Shown here: in pieces, positions 48,001-57,403 of the stretch | How positions within the stretch are numbered: position 1 is the first letter of the stretch | How the letters are laid out: every line of letters begins with the position of its first letter | Source: Trebouxia sp. TZW2008 | Lineage: Eukaryota > Chlorophyta > Trebouxiophyceae > Trebouxiales > Trebouxiaceae | Assembly (NCBI GenBank): GCA_002118135.1 | Contig: BDIU01000051.1 | Span: forward strand, 186,001 to 250,000 | DNA: 64,000 nucleotides | Direction: 5' to 3' | Translations under genes and position numbers: made by a program | The notes under the pieces: generated by a model | What the model saw: the letters and a program-made list of their open reading frames with translations, nothing else | What the model was told of the DNA's origin: nothing | Database searches by the model: none

Positions 48001-51000
48001 CCCACAGGCAAAATGTTGCCTTCAGGGTGTGCGCAACGGTCCATACTTTCACTAGTTCAGTGCTCAAGTCACAAATCAGGGCTCATCAAGGGGGTTCACC
48101 GGGGGCTGCTTATGCTCATGACTCAGGAGCCGTGAGAGGCTCAATTCCAAGTCTTTGAGCTGTTGGGCTTGTCGAGGCTGTCCAGACCAAGCACTTGGGA
48201 ATCAAACTGGCTGTTGTTTGTATTTCAGGTGATTGATGACTACTCTGGCAAGAGCTTCAGGGTGTTAGCTCTGGCCAGGGGGTCCCTCAAGGGAGTTGAC
48301 AGGAGTGCACTTATGCAGATGACTCAGGAACAGCTAGAAGCTCAAGTTCAGGCCTTTGAGCTGTTGGGCTTGTTGGTGCTGTCCAACCATTTGCGCAGTG
48401 ATTCCATCGAGACTGTTGGCGCTTTGCAGCAACAGTGAGACCCCTCATCCCAGCACTTGAAGCTCTTTCTTATTGTTTGTGCATGTGAGACTTGTCACTG
48501 GCTGTTGTTTGTCTGATGCTTTGATTGTGCTTGTTTTCCATCAGAGCAAAGAGCAACAGACCACTGATGGCTGTTTCCTCACGACAGCAACAGCAGGAGA
48601 CTTCTCACTGCCTTGTTCTTTCAGATGTTGTTCTGTTGCACCTGCTGTCTCATGCTCTTAAGCAGTGCTTTATGGTTATGGCTTCCTGCAGGGCAGGGTT
48701 GCGGACCCTGATGGCGACTGGGGACTACCACCACACAGCCCTGGCAGTGGCCAGGGGGTCGGGTATGATACCCCCAAAGGGTCAAGTTGTCATCATTCAG
48801 AAGGAGGCTAAACCCACAGTAGTCGGCCCGGCAACCAAAGGGCTTGCAGCAAAGATAGCAGCATCCACAACAGCAGTAGGCACTGAATCGAAGCAGCAAA
48901 CAGCAGCAAGGGAAGCCTTGAAGACACAAACACAAGCTGTGCTGAAGCGTATCGCAACCACACTTACTGCAAACGAAGCGCTGAAGCCTCAAATGCAGCC
49001 TGGGGTGAAGGGAAATACAGCGGCAGTGGCTGCACATCAAGGGCTGACATTCCACTTAGAGAACAGCACTGTGGACCAGGATGATGCGTTGCAGCTTTTG
49101 ACGGCCATTGCGCAAGTAGGTTTTCAGTGCAAAAGCCAGTGAATTCCACCGTTGAAGCATGCCAGCATGAAGCGAGAATGTCAATTGGTAGGTACAACGT
49201 GTCTGCACAAATACTGCAAGCAGGTCCAGCGCTGCGTGAGTAAACTGTGATGAAGAGTTACAAAATGCTCTTGTTGTGGGTGCGCATTCATGGGCACACG
49301 TTAAGTGTCAGGCCCTGCGAGCCATGTCCCCATGGGTTAACATGACTGCTGCTCTTTTGGGTACAATAGCAGGCCCATGGTGTGTGACGGGCCTTTGTTC
49401 TCCTCTGGGCGCAGCAAACTTGGGAGTGATCACACATGCCTCATGATGGTGCAGGGGTAGACACAGTACTGTGTGATAGTCTCTGATCTGGAACACTTGC
49501 TGCAGCTAGCTCAGGCTTCACTGCTGGAGACGCACAATGCTGTCCAACTGACTTCCTGCACGGAACATGTATGACTTGACAAGCAATCTTTGTCTTGTCA
49601 GTGCTTGGGCAGGCGCAATGATCCAAAGACACGTGATCCAAAGACGCATGACATGTCAAACGCCTTGCTTCTATCTGGGCGCAGGGGCAGGCCCAGTGCT
49701 GTGTGACCAACCCTGCTCTTGAGCAAATGCTGCAGTCTGGGAGATCCTTCACTGCTGGAGATAATCATGTGTAATGCTGCTTGAGTCACTCTGCATTCAG
49801 TCCTCTCACTTTGAGTGCAAGTTAAACGTCATGTGCCTACTCTTTGTCTTCTGGGTGCAGGGCCAGGCGCAATGCTGTGTCACAGGTCCTGTTCTTGAGC
49901 ACATGCTGCAGTTGGGGGACCACGCACTGCTGGAAATGATTATGCGGAATGCTATGGCTTGCTGGCCAATGCATGACTTGGCAACTACTCTGTCGGTGCA
50001 GGGACAAGCACAGTGCTGTGTGACAGGCCCTGCCCTGGAGCACATGCTGCAGCTGGGAGATGCTTCACTGCTGGAAACAGTGTTGCGCAATGCTGTGGTG
50101 TTCTCACGTATGAAGCCTCACCAGAAGGGGCAGATCATGGAGCTGCTTAGCTCTAGGGGCCTGTACCAGGTCATTCATGGACAGCAGCAGCACCTTCCGG
50201 TAACACGGCGCCCTCTCTCTTGACACCATTTGCATCACTTTCTTAGTATAGATTGCCCTGTCTCTCAACAACAGTTGTACCAGGTCATTCATGGCCAGCA
50301 GCAGCACCTTCCGGTAACACGGCGCCCTCTATTTTGACTTCATTGCGTCACTTTCTTAGTATAGATTGCCCTGTCTCTCAACAACAGATGTACCAGGTCA
50401 TTCATGGCCAGCAGCAGCACCTTCCGGTAACACAGCGCCCTTTATCTTGACTTCATTGCATCACTTTCTTAGTATAGATTGCCCTGTCTCTCAACAATGA
50501 TTGCACCAGGTCATCCACGGCCAGCAGCAGCACCTTCCGATAACACGGCGCCCTCTGTCTTGACACCATTTGCATCACTGTCTTAGTATGGATTGCCCTG
50601 TCTCTCAAAAATAGCTGCATCAAGTCGTTGGCAGTCAGCAGCAGCATTGACTGGTCACATATCACCCTTTGCCTTGACAGCAATTGCATTTGGTCATTCA
50701 TGGCCAACAGCAGCACCTTCCAGTAACACAGCGCCCTCTCTCTTGGCACCATTTGCATCACTTCCTTAGTAAACATTGCCCTGTCTCTCAAAAATAGTTG
50801 CATCAAGTCTATGACAGCCAGTAGCAGCATTGACTGGTTGTATAGCATCCTCTGCCTTGACTGCAACTGCATCTGGGCATTGATGTTCAGCAGCAGCACC
50901 TTTTGGTAACACAGGCTCTCTCCGGGTCTGATGGGTTGCCCATTGCATGCGTGGGGCCTGTCCCTGGACTACTCAAGGCTAGCAATGACCATTTGTGAAA

Positions 51001-54000
51001 AGCTCACTGCTATTGCCCAAACACAACCAAGCCCACATTACCAATACACAGGATACAGTATCTTGTGAGACAAGTGTTGCCAAGCCTTCAAGCAGAGCCC
51101 GTAGGTGCATGTCAATGCACGGCTGTACAATTTGCTGCAAACCCTCCCAACCCTCCCAATCTCAATCTGTTGAGTCAATTCAATTCCTGCTTGATGAAGG
51201 GTGCAGCTGCGACGTTGCTGCAGCAGAGACAAAGCATGCAACTCTGTCAAGCATGTAACTTTGCCTTGCAGGGCTTGAGCAAAAGCTGCATCTACTGTGG
51301 TGACGAGGAGAATGACTTGGTAGCCCTGGCTGCTCCTGATATTTGTGGAGCCATTCGCGCTGGCAATTTGCTCATATATTACAAAGCTCATGCAGAGGCA
51401 GTGCAAATACATAGAACAAGATTGTCTCTGCAGCTGCCTGCATAGGCTAAGAAAGAGCTCAAACTCCACAATTTGTGCTGTAGGGCTTGGGCAAAAGTTG
51501 CATGTACTGTGGTGATGGAATCAATGACCTCATTGCCCTAACTGCTGCTGATGTTGGTGTGGCCTTTGGTGCTGGTGATTCACTCACAGCAGTCCCAGCG
51601 CTTGATCACTCGAGTGGCAAAGAAAGCTTACGCAGAGCCAGTCCCATTATATGCAACAAGACTGTGTCAGCAACTGTTTGCATATCCACAAATCACACCT
51701 CCAACTATACATCTCTGTCTTGCAGGGGCTGGGCAAGAGCTGCATGTACTGCGGTGATGGCATCAATGACCTCATAGCCTTGGCTGCAGCTGATGTGGGT
51801 GTAGCCATTGGTGCTGGTGACGTATCTGCGGCTGCCTGCATATCAACAAAGAAAAGCTCAGTAGCAGGTATGTCCTCTCAGCCTGCCCAGCATGACTCAG
51901 CTAACCTTGATCTTTCATCATTGGTCGTTGTGCAGCATGATATGCCTGCTTGCTAGTCAGCGTTTTTGAAACCCAACTGTGTGCATACAGGAGCACCATG
52001 TTATTGATACTAATTCAGAGCTTGAATACACAATATTACAGGCTTGCATGGTGTCTTGTGGCGTTCAGGCCTGTGTGACGTCCTGCACTCTGTCAATGGC
52101 CTTGCATGCTCGCTGATCCTCTGCTTTGTGTGGCCTGCAGAATTGGTCATGGTCCTCAGGGAAACCAGAGCTGCTCAGACTATCAAGCTAGCTGCCATCA
52201 GGGTGAGTTGACCTGGTCCCCAACTGTCTCTTGGGCAAGTCATCATGTGTGTACGCCATATGTTCAATGTCTGTCAAAATTCAGTTGGATGTTGTCAAAC
52301 CATGGGCATACACTGATTAGTGAGATAGCAATGTGGCTTCCCTGCCTTTTTACAGTCCTCTGCCCATTCAATCTGCCACTTGAAAACCTGCATGTGCAAC
52401 GAAACATGTGCGATTGTCAAATCAGCAGCATTGGGCTGCTGCACTGACAGTCAGGTTGCTTGTGTTGCAGTTCATGGTGCTGTACCAGCTGCTGCTATCC
52501 TTCATGTTCAACATCTCCTTCTTCCTGGACGGCTCACAGCCCAACCTGCGTCAGGTAAGAGCTCAAACCTCATGCAAAGTTTGTCGACCATGCTTTTCGT
52601 GGGCTTATGCACTGCAAACTTGATCCACAGTGCTGGTTTTGTGAGTCAGTGACTTGCACACAATGCTTGCCAGACCTGCATATGCAGCATGTGGGTTTGT
52701 GCTATTCTTGCACATGTGTGATGTGTGATGCATACTTTTTGCCATAAACACGTTGCAGACAACATTGGCTCATGGCGATGCAGGATTATATCCACACTGT
52801 TTTGTCTCATTTCATCTGGGTGCCCATTGCACAAGGAGCATTGCTACACTGCAGAGGGGTGGTCTTGCCTTGGCCGCAATAGCCTTCAGCACCTGAGTCA
52901 GCACTTACTGAACTTTACAAATCTGTGACATTGTGCCATACTATATTTTAGGGTTTACCTAAACCCTAAAACCTCTGCAGAGGGGTCTGCTGCATTGGCA
53001 TTGGACAAAGTGTGCAATTAGAACCATCTGAATCAGCGCTGACTCAACTTCTCATCCACCCCAATCTGCCCAATGGTTGCATGTTAAAAGGGGCTGCGGC
53101 AAGTGTACTTCCCAGAATTTGGCAACAAGGGCAGCTGACATTTGCATTGGCAGTCTCTCACAAAACCAGCATGTGCTTCAATGCAGAGAGGTGTTCTGGA
53201 CTGGACTGCAGTGGCCTTGGGCATAGTGTGCAGCCTGTGTCCTGCCAGCACTGACTCAATTTCACAAAACCAATACTAGCATTGATTGACGTTCACAAAG
53301 CCATTACAATCTTCCTCAACTGATGCAGAGGGGTGTTCTGGACTTTACTGCATTGGCCTTGGGCATAGTGTGCAGCCTGTGTCCCGCCAGCACTGACTCA
53401 ATTTCACAAAACCGATACTAGCATTGATTGAGTTTCACAAAGCCATTACAATCTTCCTCAATTTATGCAGAGGGGTGTTCTGGACTTGACTGCATTGGCC
53501 TTGGGCATAGTGTGCAGCCTGCGTCTGACCAGCACTGACTCAATTTCACAAAACCAATACTAGCATTGATCGAGTTTCACAAAGCCATTTCAATCTTCCT
53601 CAACTCATGCAGAGGGGTGTTCTGGACTTGACTGCATTGGCCTTGGGCATAGTGTGCAGCCTGCGTCCTGCCAGCACTCAGCTGATCAGGGAAAAGCCTC
53701 CCCAGTGGCTCTGCACTGCAAAGGATTTCATCATGCTCAGCGCCACCATAGCATGCTCAGCATGCATCTGTGCTGCCTGCAATGGGCACATGACTAGGCA
53801 GTCATGGTTCCATGGCACAGGCACCAGTCACAAGGTATTACATGCTGGACCTTGTGCAGTGATCTTAATAGAGACGCAGGGCCGCAGGTCACATGCGTTG
53901 CGTTACATTGTAAATCAGCAATGCACTGTGAGGTAGCTGTGCCAATTGTAGCGCATTGCCTTACAGAGCAGCAGTGCCGTGTTGGGTTGTTTGAGTCCTC

Positions 54001-55656
54001 AGATGTGTGTGTTTGATGCTTTGAGCAGTTTGCAAAATGTTCACTGTGCTACGTCGTGTGCGCGTTGAATCAAATGGCTCAAGATCAGGAACGCATGTGA
54101 TGAACGTTGCATCTTTGCTGCAATGACACGGGGTAACAGCCACGCATGTCTGCATGACACACCTCAGCCTTGACTGCATGCCCTTGCAGGCTAGATCACA
54201 TACACTCCATGTTCCCCTGCCTTCAATTCTTTTCTCTGAGCTTTGCAAGTTTGTTACTGCCATAAATGTGCTGTGCAGAATCCGGTGGTGACCATGTCCT
54301 GGAGTCTGGCGCTGTTTCAGGTACACCAAACTGTTTGCACAAATCTTGCATTTGCATGTGTCCTCAGCGTCACTGTCATGCTGCATCAAGTGCTGCATCA
54401 AAGATGTCTGTGCCCAGCCGAGATATCTTCAGAGCACAGTTGTTGTTACAGCATTCTGCACGTTCTTGCCTTGAAATCTTGCGATGCCTGGGGTTGTGTC
54501 CACGGAGAAGCTGTGGAAAGCTGCCTGCCTCTTCAAAGGCTGAATGTTCTCAACAAAAACAACGTACAAATCTAGAAATCTCTACAAATGCAGGTGCTCA
54601 TCACGCCTGCTTTGACATTTCAAGTGGACGTACACAAGTTCTGCAAGCGCATCAGCACAGCTGAGATCAGCCTGACCATGGCTTACCTGACGGTCTTCAC
54701 CATCATATGCTTCCTTGGTGTACCACCTCTTGATCCACTGGACTACTTCCAGTTTTACCGGGTGAGCTGCTTGTCTCAACCAGGCTGAAACAGCCAACAT
54801 ATGCATCAAACTGCTGCAGCGCTGAGCTGTTGATATGCTGCTGAGCAAACAGCAGAACACAGGACTTGCATGATGCATACGCATGGAGATACCTGACTGG
54901 TTTCGCCATCATATGCTTCCTTGTGTAACACCTCTTGATCCACTGAACTACTGCCAGATTTATTGGGTGAGCTGCTGACCTGTCAGGAGTCACCTGTGTT
55001 GCTCTGCAGCATGTTGCGCTGTAGTGATACATGATACAGTACAGCATACAAGTGAGCCATCTGACTGGCAACAGTAGTCATGTTGATGTTCAGGACAACA
55101 GCTGTGGACACAACAAACTGTGCAGAACAGACTACACAGAGTTGTTTGACACAAAGCACTGCTATGCAGCTTCTGTCAGCTTTCTGTGCATTGCCACTTA
55201 TGACATTCCATGCCTGACACCATGCATCATCTCTGAGTCATACATTCCCGCAACAGGCATGAACGATGTAATAGCAGTGTAGGCGCAGTTTGCATTCATC
55301 AGACTGAGTACACAACCAAGTGCTGGTCAGAGGTCAAGTATGTAGCAAAGTCCAGTTTGGTCCTGTGTCATAGCCCGCTTGACAATCGCTTGCAGGGCAA
55401 TTTTCTTGACAATTTACGGTGTTTGCAATCTATGCAGGCAGTGCAGTTGGCTGCAGTAAGCACAAAAATGTTCCTTTGGGACTTTACGTGGCATTGATTG
55501 ACTGTGTCTGTGCAGTATCCTTGGTCTTTCAGATGGAGGGATTCCTTTCTGGGTGGTTCGGTCGTTGCAGTGTCCCTCACCTTACTGACTGCCTTGAGAC
55601 TCTTCCTGGAACGGCATGAGTTGCTCATGAAGCGTCGGCGTATTGTCCCAAGCTAG
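42097..55656 (+). CDS. ATP13A: P5B-type P-type ATPase (ATP13A family), near-complete model of about 1175 aa
   Basis: Endolysosomal/vacuolar cation or polyamine pump of the ATP13A2 group. In-phase exons: 42097-42162, 42248-42433, [a small exon at about 42533-42610, uncertain], 42960-43137, 43350-43498, 43918-44096, 44492-44615, 44850-44972, 45579-45719, 46173-46469, 46733-46927, 47332-47562, 48229-48434, 48692-49115, 50002-50169, 51726-51867, 52141-52202, 52471-52554, 53613-53834, 54279-54320, 54594-54761, 55516-55656. The N-terminal FTGYQTRQW plus a hydrophobic hairpin is P5B-like. Domains follow in order: LYGHNDM; actuator LVPGDIVVV ending EESMLSGE; TM4 VPTGIPT; phosphorylation DKTGTLT (Asp472); LKRFEF and ARGAPTSIEE (N domain); LMATGDY; FSRMKPHQKGQ; hinge CGDGIND (898-904); six C-terminal membrane segments. 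Departures are SGE for TGE, PTGIP for PPALP and GDY for GDN. The intron after 43137 starts with GC. Confidence 0.9.
45370..45480. repeat. AATC-tailed short dispersed element, copy 2
   Basis: TCAATCAATCAATCAATCAG, then AATCATTCAATCAACC, is followed by GTAGCCAGCTGTGACTGATT and GGAGTTTCTGGCCTGAAAGCAC, matching 37338-37391. It lies in an ATPase intron. Confidence 0.6.
48070..48185 (+). repeat. Decayed upstream copy of ATPase exon 48229-48434
   Basis: CATGACTCAGGAGCCGTGAG, AGGCTCAATTCCAAGTCTTTG, and AGCTGTTGGGCTTGTC repeat the middle of the exon (MTQEQLEAQVQAFELLGL). Stops and deletions break the frame. It ends before the working acceptor at 48228. Confidence 0.85.
49440..49965 (+). repeat. Three acceptor-side copies of ATPase exon 50002-50169
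   Basis: At about 49450-49545, 49675-49775 and 49855-49965, a GCAG acceptor is followed by the exon start GQAQCCVTGPVLEHMLQLGD in progressively better condition. The nearest copy has an open frame for 36 residues, while the farthest is full of changes. A weaker trace lies at 49365-49420. Spacing is about 150-220 bp. Confidence 0.9.
50161..50905 (+). repeat. About 110-bp minisatellite grown from an ATPase exon end and donor
   Basis: The working exon ends CTGTACCAG, then GTCATTCATGG. This junction and the following 100 bp (CAGCAGCAGCACCTTCCGG, ACACGGCGCCCTCT, TAGTATAGATTGCCCTGTC) repeat with starts near 50161, 50275, 50388, 50502, 50615, 50686, 50797 and 50865. The first units are nearly identical and later ones diverge or are shortened. 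Each unit carries a potential donor (CCAGGTCATTC) and ends CAACAACAG, a potential acceptor. Confidence 0.93.
51272..51600 (+). repeat. Two extra copies of the ATPase CGDGxND exon
   Basis: Copy 1 (from 51272) reads GLSKSCIYCGDEENDLVALA. Copy 2 (from 51484) reads GLGKSCMYCGDGINDLIALT. The working exon is 51726-51867 (GLGKSCMYCGDGINDLIALA). Both extra copies follow good acceptors (TTGCAG, CTGTAG). Copy 1 has lost two of the hinge residues (GDEEND). Neither has an evident GT donor at the place corresponding to the working one. Spacing is 212 and 242 bp. Confidence 0.93.
52850..53612 (+). repeat. About 141-bp acceptor-side ladder of ATPase exon 53613-53834
   Basis: Units beginning TGCAGAGGGGTGTTCTGGAC occur at about 53185, 53326, 53467 and finally 53610 (the working exon), with older traces at about 52850 and 52974. 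Each unit carries the acceptor, about 75 bases of exon (LDLTALALGIVCSLRPAS) and about 65 bases of intron (ACCAATACTAGCATTGATTG). Confidence 0.94.
52946..52971. repeat. Perfect 12-bp inverted repeat built from telomere-like TTTAGGG
   Basis: TTTTAGGGTTTA, CC, TAAACCCTAAAA: two head-to-head plant/alga-type telomere words form a perfect hairpin with a 2-base loop. It lies in an ATPase intron within the 141-bp ladder region. Confidence 0.9.
54885..54975 (+). repeat. Donor-side copy of ATPase exon 54594-54761
   Basis: ACCTGACTGGTTTCGCCATC, ATATGCTTCCTTGTG, and ACACCTCTTGATCCACTG end in ATTGGGTGAGC, repeating the last 80 bases of the exon and its GTGAGC donor with frame-breaking changes. Confidence 0.9.
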
Positions 55657-56930
55657 TCAGATGCAGTCAGAACACAGAGATATTTGCGTACTGGCTGTTT
55701 GACGTCAGCCAAACAGTCAGATTCATCAAATGATCCAATGTCCACTATTCCCGGAGTAGATACTGAAAGTATGGTCAGAAGGCCTTCTAAGGTTCTGGCA
55801 CGCACAGGAGTTGACAGTCACTACAGCAAGGCAGTTTTCTTACAGACGTGAATGCAAGTTCACCAGCAGATCAGCAGCGATTGGAGCAATCTCTGAACTG
55901 ACAGAATAAAGTGATGCCTTTCAGTGGGGAAAGCATTACCTGCGTGGGCCCATGATCGGTGGGCAGATAGGGTTTGCAGCAATTGTTGCAATCTGGTGGC
56001 GACTATACTTGTGTTGATCATGGTCAAGCCAGTAGAAATTGGTGTGGTCTTTGGTAAGACGGCTTGCAATGCTTCTGATTTTCAGCCTGATGGACGGACT
56101 TGTTTTTCCTTTTTTTGCTTTTTGGGAGCCTTAATTGCTAAAGCTCAGGTGTACCTGAGAGGCTGTGCATGCTTAAGGCTGCATTGTCAGATTGTACAGG
56201 ATTCTTTTTTTCCCTTTTTTCTTCCCCTTGTTCAGAACTTGCTCAGGCTGTTTTCTACTGACACCACTAGTAGTAGATGTAGACGTCTACAGTACTACAG
56301 CTTGCTGCCGTGCCTTGCAAGCTGAATAAAGGTCTTTGGACGGGTCAAACAGTCCCAACAAAAGTTGCGTCAAGCATGCACTATGTTTCCAACCAATCTG
56401 GTAGCTATCAAGCTGCAGCCGGAGTCTCACGCAATTGTTCAAAAGTTTATATGAATAATGTAATGGGTCACAATTGCTCAGGCACAGGTGCATGCAGTGT
56501 CGACCTGAGCTGTTCTTGTGTTTGTGTCCATGGACATTGCCTGTTACTTCTTCTTCAGATGCGATTGCAATTTTTTAACATTGTATCACTATCCTGCCAG
56601 TGGTCTTGTGCACGTGGTCATCGCTCTGTGCGTCTCTGACATCTCAGCTGCTACTGCACATGTGCATTTGATTCAGTGCATGGCAGGACCTTGCTGCCCA
56701 CGTGTACACACTGACTTAGATGCACTTGCAGACCCATCACACGAGATCAACACATCAATTGATTTTGCTGCTGTGTCTCATCAAGGGTTCAGCAGCAGAG
56801 CCATGCAGCTGTGACATGTGTACACTTGGCTCAATGTCCAGTCAGCCGTCAAACGGTTAAGTATGCCTGATGTGAATGCCATTCTGGCTCAAGAGCTGAA
56901 ATGGGTTGTGTCCTATATATTCATTCAAAG
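55657..56930. other. Intergenic between converging ATPase and PQ-loop genes
   Basis: Plus-strand frames around 55924-56325 and 56518-56814 are open but have no motif or splice partner. T-rich runs (about 56100-56230) could belong to the ATPase 3' UTR. Nothing else is supportable. Confidence 0.4.
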
Positions 56931-56935
56931 ATCAA

Positions 56936-57340
56936 GCAGTGGCAGTCCAGCAGCAGGGATCAGAGCTGCAGCTCTGAAGTCAGATAAGTAGTGAAGTTGG
57001 TCATTGAAATGTGACTTTGCAACAAGAGCTGAGGTGGCTCTTGACTTGTGCAATACATAGGTTGGAACGCTTGTCACGGACCCGCCTTCTTGGGAGAGAT
57101 TTGCTGACTTGTCCTTTCCTGTTGCCCCTTGCCCTTTTCATCCTCTCTGCTTCCTGCCCATCACACAGTGGCAGGCCAGCAGCAGAAATCAGGGCTGCAG
57201 CTTCTGAACTCAGGTGAGCAGTCATTGCAATTTCACTTTGACGCAGAAGCTGATGTGAAGTTGAACTTTTGCTTTGCTGTATCACACAGTGGCAGGGCCA
57301 TCAGCAGGCATAAGAGCTGCATCCTCCAAATTCAGGTGAG
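56936..57340 (-). repeat. Three copies of the PQ-loop gene's C-terminal coding tail
   Basis: GTGGCAGGGCCAGCAGCAGG, then GATCAGGGCTGCA, from the last exon recurs at 57287-57340, 57168-57215 and 56936-56985, downstream of the stop. Spacing is about 120-230 bp. On the sense strand this is the LIPAAGPAT coding sequence. Confidence 0.88.
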
Positions 57341-57403
57341 CACTGATCTGAACACCCCTTTTGCACAAGAGCTGCAGTGATTTTTCACGTATGAATCGAT
57401 CTA

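Noticed and set aside
48621..49055. 144-codon Cys-rich minus-strand frame
   Set aside because: Antisense to the long ATPase exon 48692-49115.
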